A DNA stretch of 64,000 nt from Eublepharis macularius (GCF_028583425.1 NC_072794.1:27153232-27217231); one strand, 5' to 3'; numbered from the stretch's first letter, positions 36,840 to 48,666 are shown. The notes: a model not told the origin generated them from the sequence alone. Numbers and translations: made by a program.

Positions 36840-37510
36840 ATGTGTGCATATATCTTTAAATGCTTGATGAGATAGGTGAAGAGTGGGGGTGAAAGAGAGG
36901 GATGAGTGAGTGATACGACTGGTTGATGACTGAGAGTGTGGGCGGAGTGAATGCAGTTTGAGACTGACAGGGCAGAAAGAAAAGTTTGAGTCAGAAGAAA
37001 GCAGGCTAGCTGTGTGCTGCCTGAACATGTTGAAGTGTTTATGAGAGAAATATAACCTGTGTGGAACCTGAACTGAGCATGTTTGTGAAAGAACACTCAG
37101 TCAGGGAAAGAGAGGCCAGCTGTGTGCTGCCTGAGCAGGTTTAATATTTCTGTGAATGAGAATCAGAGAAAGAGAGGCTAGCTGCGTGCTGCCTGAGAAG
37201 TTTTAAGCATTTCTGTGAGAGAAATATTGAGTTCGAGAAAGAGGCTAACTGTGTGTGAAGCCTTAGAAGAGATCTGTGTGAATGAGTTTATAGGAGGTAA
37301 CTTTAAGAACCGAGAACTACGTTTATGAAACCGATACGCTTCTTGACTAAATAAACGTTTATTTGTTTTGTTATATCCCCGAGTAGCTGTCATTGCTATA
37401 TCCCATTCCTATCCTCAGGGCCACATAGAACCACGAAGGAGCTGGACGCTTAGGAACGTTACCAAAGGGAAAACTTAAATAAAATATATTGGAATATAAT
37501 ATTCCTGGTG
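36840..37510 (+). mobile_element. Possible LTR-type retroelement terminus with degenerate tandem repeats
   Basis: Four degenerate copies of a unit containing gctagctgtgtgctgcctga occur near 36,998, 37,100, 37,165 and 37,235, with about 65-bp spacing for the middle ones. Downstream come aataaacg (a poly(A)-like signal) and, near 37,503, ctggtggcagcaaac, which is reminiscent of the start of an LTR primer-binding site. No coding remnant or second LTR was found, so this is tentative. Confidence 0.35.
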
Positions 37511-37857
37511 GCAGCAAACTACCCAGAGGGTGTTAAGGGAAAGATTAAAAGAAAAATCTACTCAAAGAAAGTAAAGGTCATAACACTACCCCCTTCTTCC
37601 TCCATTATATCTTCAGCTTGGGAGATGGCTATTCAGGCCAACCTGCTTCTACTAATCCACTACACTATAGTGGTTGGGCACTATTTCCTCTGTGTTCAAT
37701 TGAGGTATCAGAAAACCTGGAGGAATACTGCAAAAAGCCTCTTGCAAAATATTTTCCTTATGGGAATGAGTGAAATGCTTTTAAAGACAATGTTTTGCTC
37801 ACTTAAAGTGTTAGACCTGTATAACTGCAAGATTTTTTATGGTCTCTTTTGCATGGG

Positions 37858-38633
37858 GCTTTTTCATCGATTTTGGCCCCATACTGCATCGATTTCTCTC
37901 CAGACTTCTGCATGCATAGTTAAATACCCCAATTCAGTCTCCAAACTGCTTCCAAGACTTTTTTTGCATTTCACATGGAGAAAGGCCGCATCTGCTGCAG
38001 AATCGATCTTTATCTAGCCTCTCTGCAGCTTTTCTCCCCGAGTACATACTCTGATATTTTTTTCTCCAGAAAAGACAAAACAGAGCTTTTTTGAAGTGCA
38101 GAATGCTTTCTTTGGTGTAAGGCCTGGCTGTGGCCCTGCCTTTTGCCCTCCCCTTTATTCCCCTGTATCCTGATAAGGCTGAACAGCAACTAATCAAGTT
38201 TTTTTTCCTGATTTTTTTTTAAAAAAATGAATAGCAACATTGCCTTAAAGAAAAAAACCTTGCAACTACAGGGGGGGGGGCGGGAATGCTGCAATACTGC
38301 TAACACAAAAACTCCGCATACAGCCATGAATCCACTTGATATTTTAAAGTTTTCACCTGTTTTTCCTGTACTATTTAGTCCATTCTTTTTTGGCGTTTTT
38401 AAAAAAATCCTAAATAGCAACATTGCAACACTGGAGTCATTGAAAAAGCCCCCCCCCCCGTATTTTTCCTCAGTGACGGACTAAGGAAACTGACTAATCC
38501 TCAAAACCTGCAGCAGAAATGGGGCATTTTTCTAGTGCAGAAATAAAAAACAGACGTCACTTCAGTTTGACTCCCTCCAGGTGTAAAATTAAAGAACTGA
38601 AGCAGTATGGGGCCAGAACCGAAAAATAAAGCA
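37858..38633. mobile_element. Foldback DNA element with diverged inverted ends
   Basis: The left end contains ttggccccatactgcatcga and the right end the inverse (agcagtatggggccagaa), with pairing extending outward (ggctttttcatcg against cgaaaaataaagc). The interior is non-coding with G and C homopolymers near 38,270 and 38,450. A target duplication could not be fixed. Confidence 0.55.
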
Positions 38634-38839
38634 GATCCAATCCTCATGAGCGGAATACACAGGAAATCCAATGTAAAGTTCACCACAAACCATCCAGGGG
38701 AACCTGGTTTCTATTATGGCATGATCAGAGGGGTTTCCATAAGAGGCAACATGTTCAGCCATCTGTATTACACTTAAAAATTGGCATTCCTTAGTACTGC
38801 CCCTTGTGGAAAAAAGATTCAAATGTGGGAAGGTATGTG

Positions 38840-38952
38840 TTGGGGTCTAATGCATTTGTTTGAGAGGTATAATGTGGAGGTGTGGTCTGGGTTTTTATTT
38901 TGTTGGCTTAAAATGGTAATGTTTTTATTGTGAAGAAAGGTGGGATATAAAA

Positions 38953-39007
<55 letters not shown>

Positions 39008-39008
39008 A
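38840..39008 (+). repeat. LINE 3' tail running into an (AAAT)n microsatellite
   Basis: The phrase tgaagaaaggtgggatataa is the usual end of L2/CR1-type LINEs and is followed by about 14 units of AAAT (about 38,949-39,008), the likely expanded tail of that copy. Confidence 0.75.
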
Positions 39009-39648
39009 GGCAAGGCTTTAAAATTAGGGAGGTGAAAGTCTCTATTCTCTACTGCCAGTTCGAAGTGATGGAAAGAAATTCTAAGTTTTCCACAGAGTCA
39101 TCCATAGGAAATTCTTGAATAAATGATCAATTATTTTCACATAACAAGGATCATCACAGAACAAAAGACTCTGTATGTGCTGGCAACGTGCTCCTTACCA
39201 TCCTAAGGTCTGCCTATAAATTTACCATGCTTAAACTGATAGACATCTTAATAATGAGACCCCCCCTCCCCCCATATTTATAGAGAGCTTCACACTAGAG
39301 AAGTTAATCTGTTCCATATGTTGTGGTCATTCCCCAAAATTACACTCTTTCCAGAGAAGGAGCAAACTAGATCTATTATGATGCTACACAGGGATTTATG
39401 ACTGACCTGGGTTCTGGGTGATCTTTCAGTCCCTGGAGAGTTTACTATGTATGAGAACGGACAGGTGTGGATAGTGATTCTGACAGCAAAAATACTGTTT
39501 TGTTGTTCATGGAAAAGTACTACCATATCACATTTTGAAAAAGAGATGAGACATTATGCAAAGCCACTGTGATTTTTGTAAGAAATTGCTAAATACTCAA
39601 CGTTCACTACAAGTTGCCAAAAATAGCTCAAAATTTGTGCTTTCTTAC

Positions 39649-39740
39649 CTGTTGCCTGTTACTCTGACAGGCAGCACTCAGATGTTTGAACCACAGCATT
39701 GCGTTCATTCTGTTACCAGCTTGAAACTTATATGAGTTTC
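39649..39740 (-). CDS. RALGPS2: RALGPS2 exon K (PH domain C-terminal helix, about residues 544-574)
   Basis: This 92-bp exon lies between acceptor catttag and donor gtaaga. It encodes [20 protein letters not shown] followed by [10 protein letters not shown]. The segment [11 protein letters not shown] is the C-terminal helix of the PH fold, with the invariant Trp of the superfamily present. The exon ends between codons. Confidence 0.96.
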
Positions 39741-41712
39741 CTAAATGAAAAAAGGAATGAGAACTTCCTAAACTGAATAATCAACAAGCATGTAGCATTT
39801 CACAAGCTAATGTTCTGAACATCTGAACAGAGAAAAACAAACAAAACCAGCCATGCTTGCATAGTAATATATGATAAAACCAACATAGCCAATACAGGTA
39901 TATTAGAAAAAAGACTCCAGGTACAGGGTGGAACACTGGAATGTATATCCTTGAAGACAGGATCAGCGGCTCCTGGGGTGGGCTGGGCAAGAGATTTCTA
40001 TCTCTAAGGACTGGGCCACACGAATGGGCTGTTCACCATAAAGGTGAAAGTCCTCACTGGGGGGGATAAGTGGTAGACTCTGTCATGTGTGTCCTCTGGA
40101 AAACAGTTCCAAGGAGCAGCCAGGTCTGATTCATCATAATAAGGCTTCCCATTATCACGCTGAGTGTCATGACATTAGTGAGGCTCTGGCTCAGAATCAG
40201 AAGGCAGGTTGTGGTCTCACTCCAGAGAATCAGAAGGCTGGTGCTTGACAGGCAGACAACAGGCAGACTCTGCTGGATTCAAATGATGGTGAGCATAAGG
40301 ATCCCAGTCTTGATAGCAGCCATAATAGACCTTCTGATGAGTATCATCAGGGGAGAGCCAGTCATAGCAATGATGGGGACCCTGCAGAAGACTCATGCTG
40401 AAAACCAGTTATATCTGGACGCTGTGCTGGGACTGTTGGACATGATAAGCAGGCAGCTTGAAGACAATCAGTGTTGTGGGCTTGGATTTGAGGAGCTTGC
40501 CTTCAGACAGGAAGCACAGAGAGACAGGAGATTGCCCCAAATGTGAGGGTGTTCTTGGGCTGGTGTGTCCCCCGTTATGGGATAAAGGGAGGTCTGTTCT
40601 GAAGCTGTGTCTCAGGGTCAAGAAGGCATTGGAGCTGACAACCACTTGGTTGGGTTTGATGCACCAACCTTCTCTTGAAGCTTGTTTTGGTGGCATTCTT
40701 TCTTTGCTTCCTCAAGATGGGAAGCTTAGTCATGTCTCGCCTTAGGAGTAAACAGTTTTCAAATGAAGCATCTGGATACATTGTGCACCTCACCAAGGCA
40801 AAACAGGCTTGGTCATCAGAGTGAGGGATGGTCATCAGAGGGAGGGATTTTTGCTCCACAAGACGTACATATTTGACCAGAGCTTTCTGAGCCATATTTT
40901 GGGGGCTGTTTGCTTTTTTTTAAAAAAAGAAATCTTTTTCTCTAGAAAATACTGAACTTGGATTCAAAACTGGACCTTTTCTTTTCAAAAGGAGAAAGAA
41001 AACAAAGTTCTTTAAAGTTTTTCTTAAAAAAGGAGCTTTTAGTAGAAACAACTTCTCTCAGCAGTGGCACAGAGAAAACTGAGGGAAGGGCACCCCCCCC
41101 CCCCGCTTTTCATGAAGAAAAAAAGAGGGAAAGCAGCATGAGGGAGGTTAAAAAACAACAACCCTGATTCCTTAGAACTTCTAAAACTTCTCTGTGGTTG
41201 ACCTGTGCATGCGCAAACCCATGTGGAAAGGTGCCATAAGATGAACATACACAGTTTCAAAATATATTTTGAACAGCAAAGCCAATGGGCCCTGGAAGAC
41301 AGACTGGAAACCTTACACAAATACTTGGGAGCAGATTTAATTTAATTTGTTCCATATGATGTTTTTTTGCAATATTTTATTGTATGCTTTAGCTATTCGT
41401 AAGACTCTACAAAAATCCTTTTTATGTTTTATGTAAGTTTTTAAATCCGTAAGCACCAAGAGTAACTCTTGCATTCAGAGGTTTTCATGGAATCCAAACA
41501 GGACAAGACACAAGAAAATCAACATAGCAGACAATTATAATGAAGGTGATTAGAGCATGTGCAACAGATAAACAATAGTACTCTCGTATTAAAGTCTTTC
41601 CAAATCAAATGGCAAAACCCAGCACCTCCCCGGCCTAAGTACTAACAACTGCCCCACCCTTTCTTAATTGACTGTGAAGTTAGCAAGTGAATTTGGTTTG
41701 AACATTACTAAC
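39741..41712 (-). other. RALGPS2 intron J-K with an unidentified coding-like remnant
   Basis: On the minus strand about 40,895-40,020 reads as protein-like but interrupted sequence, for example MAQKALVKYVRLVEQKSLPL in the first 106-codon open segment. After several stops comes YYDESDLAAPWNCFPEDT. It matches no family I can name and may be a dead retroelement gag-like frame. A poly(C) run lies near 41,092-41,104. Confidence 0.4.
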
Positions 41713-41818
41713 CTCTCTCAGAATCTGTGAGCAGGAACAAATCTGGATGTTCTGGGTCATCAGCCATCATAACCATCCACCCCACTACAGATACATTCTT
41801 AGCTGGTGTAGATTTGAA
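41713..41818 (-). CDS. RALGPS2: RALGPS2 exon J (PH domain, about residues 509-544)
   Basis: This 106-bp exon lies between acceptor cccccag and donor gttagt. It encodes [20 protein letters not shown] followed by [15 protein letters not shown], the later strands of the PH domain. Small differences (TPAKN, SVV, SER) from the human protein I recall are consistent with reptile divergence. Confidence 0.95.
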
Positions 41819-43082
41819 CTGGGGGAAGGAGGGGATCCAAACACAACCATAAAGTTACAGTTAGTTGCAAAAAAATATGCAACTAAAGTAGCACTGGATT
41901 TGTTTGCCCATATGCTATCATTTATTTATAAAATTATCATTTAGTTTTACTTACTTAAGTCAGAATGGATGCAAATGAGCATACACAAAATCAATCAATA
42001 TTCATACACTTATGAACCTAGCTTAAGAGAATCTAGATGTAAATTCATGATCATATGACAGGATAAACATGACTTTCAATTTACTGTCCGAAGAGTCATT
42101 GTATTTCTTAGTTCCTACTTCAAATTCAATTCAGACCAATTCAAGCACTGAAGGGAGATGCACAGCTTGTAATGTGCTTGGTATGCATTGACAGAAATAA
42201 TGCTGCCTCTTCTTCACACTAGACCTAAAGCACTGTAAATCTGCAATGCAATCTCTCCTAGATTTCGAAAAAGTACAGAGATAGCAGAACAGACCTGTTT
42301 GACTACCGTTGTACTTGATGATTGGAATCGGCTTCTCAATGTGTGATATAATTTCAAAAACTTCTTTCTTATAATCAAGATTCTGCTTCGAAGTAAATTA
42401 AGTCAGAAAGAACTCACACTTTAGAGAGGGTCGATTTTTGTACACATCTTGGAGCAGTGTGACTTTGTGTTCATGCTCGAGGGACTGGAGCAAATTCAGA
42501 AAATGTTCAGAATGACAGAATCACTGGGGCAGAGAGACCACCAGCCTGCTATTATCCAGTTTAATAGTTGCAATCTATATTATGCATGGAGTGCATTTTT
42601 TGTCTGCCAAGTCCGATCTAGCGGCACTCATGAGTCTTCTATAAAGCTCCTCCCGCTTTCCACAGCCTTTCAAATTTGAGACTTTGGAAGGGAAGATTTA
42701 CAGATATTGGAACTGCTTTTCAAGACAAGCTGCTGAGATGTCTTGGTAGGAAAAAATCAAGATGGGGGAAATTAAAGGAGTGGAGAAAAGCGGACAAAGC
42801 TGCAAGTAGCCAGGCAGCTAGTAACAGAAGTTAGTGGACAAAAACTGCAGAAAGGATGATGGTTTGCTGAAGAAACAATTCTCTCAAAGAAAAGGGAGAA
42901 GGAAAAAGGGAATCCAAACCTTCCTTCCCTCCCCCGCAGTCCCCGTTGGAAACTGTAAACAAAACTAACTCCATAGATCCAATACATTTAGTGAATTAAA
43001 ATGTTCATTAAATGTATTTGACTTTAACTGTCCTTCTTTCCTAAGATCAAGCATAACATCTACATGAAATTGCTGGGTGAGG

Positions 43083-44145
43083 TCATCTGAAGATTTCAGC
43101 TGGGTTGTCATCAATATGCAGATGACACTCAATTCTATCACATGCTTCCAGCTGATTACAGAGAAGCTATAGCAACCCTGAACCAGCGCCTGGAGGCAGT
43201 TCTGGAGAGGATGCAGGCTAATAAACTGAAGCTTAATCCTGACGAGATGGAAGTGCTCCTGGTGAGTGGAAGGTCTGACCCAGAATTTAAGGTGTCATTT
43301 GTTCTGGATGGGGTTGCGCTCTCCTTGAAGGAACGCTGCAGTCCAGGGATGCACTCAGACCCAGGACTACAGCTGGATAGGCAACTGTGGCCAGGGGTGC
43401 CCTTTACCAGCTCTGACTGGTTAGCCATTTGTGGCCTTTCCTGGACAGGAAAGATCTGGCCACTGTAATACATGCTCTGGTTACATCTAGATTAGATCAT
43501 TGCAATGTGCCCTATGTGGGGCTCCCCTTGAAAAGTGCTTTGAAACTTCAATTGCTGCAGCCAGGATGTTGACTGGAATGGATCATAAGGACCATATAAC
43601 TCTAGCCTTAGCTCATCTACACAGGCTCCCAGTATGTTTGGGGGCACTATTCAAGGTGCTGGAGTTGATTTTTAAATCTCTATACAGTTTTGGACCAACA
43701 TACGTGAAGGACTATCTACTCCCTTGTGAACCTACCCAACTACCATGGTCATCTTCAAAGGCCGTGCTTCGTGTACCCCCAGCTTCCTAGATTTGGCAGG
43801 TGGCAACCCAGGAGAAGACTTCCTCAGTGGTGGCACCAAACCTCGAGAACTCTTTCCCCACGCAGAGTCACCTGTCCCCTGCTGTTGCCATTTTCCACCG
43901 GCAGGTGAAAACTTTGTTGTTTTGCTTGGCATTCCCTCAGTAATTCCTCCTCCCTCCCCTATGTTCTAATTGTTGTTTCTACCTTTCGTATATATTTTAA
44001 ATGCTGTTTTTACATGTTGGTTTTAATGGCTTTTAAGATGATATTTTAATTTGTATGTATTAAATTTGTTAGTTGCCTTGGTGGCCTGGTGAGAGCAGAA
44101 AGACAGGGTAAAAATCCTGTAAATAAATAATAATAAATAATAGCA
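43083..44145 (+). mobile_element. L2 LINE, 3' half of ORF2 and tail
   Basis: The frames read QYADDTQFYHMLPADYREAI, then ALNQRLEAVLERMQANKLKL in part, then LDYRNAL-like and LLTGMDHKDHITLALAHLHR text. The ADDTQ catalytic motif and the order of blocks are those of L2-type reverse transcriptases. The tail ends in aaataaataataataaataa. It is 5' truncated and frameshifted. It lies in intron I-J on the strand opposite to RALGPS2. Confidence 0.8.
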
Positions 44146-44175
44146 GTCAGTGATAGTCTACAGTACAATACATAC

Positions 44176-44268
44176 ATGTTTTCTCTCCGTTGCCTTCAAA
44201 GACTTTGCTGCATAGTAGAAAAGCTGGGTTCCACACAGCGCTGCCCAGTATTTTGTCCAAGATGCTAC
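44176..44268 (-). CDS. RALGPS2: RALGPS2 exon I (PH domain, about residues 478-508)
   Basis: This 93-bp exon (31 whole codons) lies between acceptor tctgcag and donor gtatgt. It encodes [20 protein letters not shown] followed by [11 protein letters not shown], the core beta strands of the PH domain. Both borders are between codons, so it is also frame-neutral if skipped, although that would destroy the fold. An L2 LINE piece ends about 35 bp past its donor. Confidence 0.96.
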
Positions 44269-45703
44269 CTGCAGAAAAAGAGTCCACAGATCTATTAATC
44301 TCAGAGGCCTATGTGATGCCATTTTCACATGGTAGCTTATATTTTTATTACCCAACCCTAGCTCAAATTGAGCAGAATGATACTTTCAAAACCAATACAA
44401 CCTAAGGTGTAAACTACAGTACTTCCTATAACAGCCCAGATAACTAGAGACTGGTCTAGTAATTGTTTCAATCATAGAAAAGAGTCCAGTAGCACCTTTA
44501 GGACTAACCAACTTTACTGTAGCATAAGCTATCGAGAATCACAGTTCTTGTCTTCAGATGCGTCTGAAGAACAGAACTGTGATTCTCGAAAGCTTATGCT
44601 ACAGTAAAGTTGGTTAGTCTTAAAGGTGCTACTGGACTCTTCTGTTTTTGCTACTACAGACTAACATGGCTAACTCCTCTGAATCTATATGTTTCAATCA
44701 TAAATGACTAATACAGAGCCAAGATTCACAAATTCTGCTGTATGAGTTGTTCTCCCCACAGCAGATCAGTGCTGCAAGACTGATACCCTGGATTGCAATG
44801 GTCATATTTGTTTCCAGTTTAAGGTCAGGCACACTAAAGAAAACATAGATGATAATATGTGTGCTACCAAGTCACAGGAGAGAGAAATGGCAGGAAAGGT
44901 GGCTTGCTTCTACACTGATTGCTGGCATTAACACTACGGTTAGTAGAGGGACACACTGCTGCCAGAAAGACATGCAACTCTTAACATACCCAATGGAAGA
45001 TATGTGGCTGAACTTTGGAACAAAGCTAATCATACATGTTTTCGTTGCTGTTAGTCATTTCTCAATCACTACAATAGTCTGCATTTCCTGTGATGAACGC
45101 ATTTTGTTGTTTGAAATGCTAAGAACAATGTCTTTGATCAATTATTAGAAGGGACTAAAATAGCTGCATCTGTTACCAGATTTGTTCTCTGTAGATCAGG
45201 GATAATTTCAGAGACTTCAGCCCTCAGATGGAAGCTGCCAAAAAAACTCTTTGCTAAGGTGGCAGCTTCTGCCATGGCCTGTAAAGTGCAATAATGGCCA
45301 CTCATATGTAAGGTCTCTGTTGTGCCAATGTTTGCTGTTCCCCTGACTATGTAGCAGGGGCATGGAGATTCTCCATGTGAGGCGGCCAAACCATATGATG
45401 AGTAGCACCATCATGTTATGGCCCATGCACAGAACTACTGCCAGTTCCAGGAGTTCTGGGGCAGTGCCCATACGGAGGTCTGCATATAACATCTAAACTG
45501 ACCATGAGACGAGCTACCATGGATTATATCCTGCCTTTCCACTAGAAGGCTTTCAAGGCAAGGGTTTTCCCTTTTTGGCTTGCTGAGTTCTGAGTCACTG
45601 GAATAGCCAATACTGACTCATTTAATAAGACAACTCAAATAGTTTCGTAAAACAAATTATGGGGCATGAGAAATATGTTTTAAGTGTTTATTTAGCGCCT
45701 TAC
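44269..45703 (-). other. RALGPS2 intron H-I remainder
   Basis: Apart from the inverted unit the intron holds a stretch near 45,160-45,500 that reads as a 91-codon minus frame and resembles dispersed repeats, but I cannot classify it. Nothing else is recognised. Confidence 0.5.
44477..44689 (+). mobile_element. Penelope-like inverted unit with hammerhead-like motifs and 13-bp target duplication
   Basis: Exact duplicates TGTTTCAATCATA flank it (44,464-44,476 and 44,690-44,702). Arms of about 80 bp (44,481-44,557 and 44,564-44,640) are inverted copies. The right arm has CTGAAGA (44,564-44,570), a stem-forming stretch, GAAA (44,588-44,591), a GC-TTAT-GC mini-hairpin and TA, the layout of a hammerhead ribozyme with a very short stem III, as described for Penelope-like elements. 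The assignment is from motif layout, not a search. Confidence 0.65.
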
Positions 45704-45809
45704 TGTTGGCTTTTTGCCTTCTTTCAATAAAGTCTTCCTCCTGAGAACACCTTGAATAGTAACGGCTCCTGGATATAAATGAACAGCCAAGTCCTCAGAC
45801 TCTGCAGAA
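45704..45809 (-). CDS. RALGPS2: RALGPS2 exon H (start of PH domain, about residues 442-477)
   Basis: This 106-bp exon lies between acceptor tttatag and donor gtaagg. It encodes SAESEDLAVHLYPGAVTIQG followed by VLRRKTLLKEGKKPT. This is the first strand and basic loop of the pleckstrin-homology domain; the Arg/Lys cluster is where phosphoinositide contact is expected in this fold. It ends exactly between codons. Confidence 0.96.
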
Positions 45810-47087
45810 CTATAAACAGCACAAGAAAGGAAACGTGAAGAACAAAAATGCCCCAACAATAGTTCCCCCACTTGCAATTAACATTGGCCTCAAAAGATAA
45901 AATACTGCCATTTTGTTTATTGGATTTCACTGTAGAAAATGACCTTAGCTGTTAGCAGGGCAGCTTTTTGCAGAATTTAATCCCAGAAGTAACATGCCAA
46001 GAAAGCCCTTCAGTTCAGCAAGCAACACATTAAAAAAAAATAAACCTCCAAACTCCGAACAGCCATAATGCGAGTTTAATTAATTGTAGGTAGCAAAGAG
46101 TTTAAGACAATCTTCTTCTGGCACATGCACTATTTTAATTTGTTCACTTTTTACGAGAAAGAATGGATTTGTTAGATACATCTGAGCTCCTGGAACTGGG
46201 AAAAAGAAGAAGCAAGAACACAACACATGCACAAAAATTCTGTTTGAAAGCAGTAACAAAAACAGCAGGAAAGCAGAAAGCTTGACCCAGAGCAATTCTC
46301 TGAAGCTGTATTACCCCAGCTTGTGTTCTAACAAGTGAACAGCTGACCAGTTTTTAAAAGGAAATATTTGATTGACGCAACAGCATGTGTGTGTGTGTGT
46401 GTCTGTGCATGCCAGGAAGTTTATATAATCATGTAGGCACAGCCATCAGCTCCCGAGAGACAGTGTAAGAAAATAAGAATTTCTGAAATATCTTGGAAAA
46501 AAACCTCTTCATTCACCCTTCCTCTGTTGGCAAGTATAAATTGAGAAACAGGACACACAGAGCCTCAGCAAAATCCATAGCTCAATTCCTATAACTGTTA
46601 AGAGCTGGGTTCTGGCCCTTTCTTGAACAACTGACATAATTCTATGGAGGTTGATTTTTAATTAGGAATGTAAAGGGTTTGCATAAAATGCTGTTTATAA
46701 TGGATTTAAGCTAGTCATGGGCAAGTTCGTGCAGTTTGGATGTAATGAGCTCTAATTTTCATATCACTGTTGCTGCCCCAAGTACTTCCAATGTTGCATA
46801 GTGCTATGGCACTTAAACAAACAGTGAAACATTTTTAATGTTCTTTGTTTAATGATACAATACTTTCAGAAACTAGATTTGCAGATTAGAAGAAACCAGC
46901 CACAACCTATAAAGAAATGATTAAGTCACAAGAAAGGGAAGGCCCATTGTAAGGGAAAGCTCACCAACAGGAATTGGCCAAGGAAGTTTGAAAGATCAGA
47001 CGTGTCAGATGACACCCACTTCAATATCAAGCCAGTCACCAACACCAGAAGGAAAAGTCTGACCCCTGAACACAAAGGGGTTTGTAC
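45810..47087 (-). other. RALGPS2 intron G-H, nothing recognised
   Basis: Only a short (TG)n run near 46,386-46,402 is seen, plus a possible fragment of a hAT MITE end (agtcatgggcaagttcgtgc, about 46,713). No exon is supported. Confidence 0.5.
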
Positions 47088-47165
47088 CTGTTGCCCTTCA
47101 TGTGGCCTCGATAGCCATTTCGTGCCATTCTTGTCACCGGACCAAGAGAATGGTATAATCTGTTC
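47088..47165 (-). CDS. RALGPS2: RALGPS2 exon G (linker, about residues 416-442)
   Basis: This 78-bp exon lies between acceptor caacag and donor gtacaa. It encodes NRLYHSLGPVTRMARNGYRG followed by HMKGN. Its length is a multiple of three and both borders fall after the second codon base, so skipping it would leave the frame intact: a possible cassette exon. The end (HMKGNSS) differs from the HMKASSS I recall in mammals. Confidence 0.94.
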
Positions 47166-48399
47166 CTGTTGGGTTCCATTACAAATTGTAGGCATTATAC
47201 ATATTTTTTTCACACAGTCATCATCATAATCAATTGTTAGAACACTGCAATAAGTTTCCTTTTGCCTCAATGCTACTACCACTTTCTGCAAGCCATACCA
47301 AACTTTTTGATTAAGAAGAAATACTTTTCTTATTTAGATGCATGTTCTTCATATCAGCGTGCACACACATGCGCACAGGTGCACACATAACACACACAGC
47401 ACTGGGTTATTTCTACTGGTATCCCTATGAACGGTTGGAGAATAAGGAAAAGCTGTTTTAAACTGAACCTAAAGCTGAGCAGAGAACAACATTGCTAAAC
47501 AATCTCAGTATCAACTAAGGGAAATGATTCTTTCAAAATTCTGAAGATAATAGACCTCTAAGATTTGACAGCTTACAAGCAAAGAATGCAAGATGTGCTA
47601 ACATGACAAATTTTAAAAAAATAACATGAATGTGATAACTGTCAGTATGATTATCTAAATGCATAAAATGGTTTTTGTATTTTGTTTTTCTTATCAAAGG
47701 ATATTTTTAAACAGCTGCAGACCCGTGTTCATAGCCATTGTTGAAAAATTGCACTTTTTTACTATCAAATCAACACTTTAACTGGCAAAGAAAAGCAGTT
47801 TTGCATGAGGCAATGTGACAGCTTAAAATAGTGAGCACACAACCAAGTACATATATTTCACTTGCAAATGAACTGAATGATTCGTACCTTAATGTTTGTC
47901 CTAAACATTACAGCGCTTCAAACTCAGTCTTTGGACGCAGGGAAAATACACACAATTGACATTTTTCATGATCAACCATTCAACAAGGGGCACGGGTTTC
48001 GATTGCTTTCCTCCCTAAAACCTGGACTTACGTGTCGTCTTAGCACAATCAGGAAAGTTTAGCCCCTGGTGCTTAACAAGTACCTTATATTTTTATCTCA
48101 TTATAGGTGCTAACATCTTGCATATACCTTACGGATGCTAATTTGTTCCACTATCTCATTTCATTCTGTGTATCCTGTTTGATGTGTATTCTACTTTGCT
48201 GCTGTCAGTTGGGAATGTCTCACAGTCACAGCCTCTCTATATGAATGGATTATTCCTTTGATTGGATCAATTGACTGGCTTCTCTTTGTAACATTATCAG
48301 GAGAGGTGGTATAATTTTTTTCTAAATACCTATAAAAATAATATCCCTACTTTACTGTATATAAGATTGGGCCCAATGGCTGCATACTTGATGCAGCTG

Positions 48400-48480
48400 A
48401 AGTGAACTTTGACTGATGAAAGCTTATGCCAAAATAAAATTCTGCTAGTCTTTAAGATGCTACCTGACTCCTGTGTAATT
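48400..48480 (+). mobile_element. Penelope-like terminal unit fragment
   Basis: The run gactgatgaaagcttatgcc followed by ctagtctttaagatgctacc and tgactcctg matches the unit at 44,564-44,640. The stem II region is altered, so a working ribozyme is unlikely. Confidence 0.55.
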
Positions 48481-48666
48481 TTGAAAGGGTCTTGATTTTA
48501 GATAAAAGGGAATAAAAGGAACAACATCGTAATTCTTTCATTATCAACTAAAAAATTTATACAGTGCTCATACTTTCTCAATGTTATTCAAACATGAAAC
48601 AACAGAAGCAACTGCGACGTTCTGCTTATTAGCAAAGTTGGTTAATCACAACTAGTTCATTTGAAA

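Larger units (their letters stand above)
35154..39648 (-). other. RALGPS2 intron K-L, repeat-bearing
   Basis: This intron (about 4.5 kb) separates the last PH exon from the terminal exon. It contains a possible LTR-derived stretch (36,840-37,510), a foldback DNA element (37,858-38,633) and an AAAT microsatellite. Open frames in it are not supported as exons. Confidence 0.8.

Noticed and set aside
45692..45703. Extension of the exon H reading as ...KKPTVRR
   Set aside because: The last bases belong to the intron: the donor gtaagg follows ACA, and the Val codon comes from exon I.
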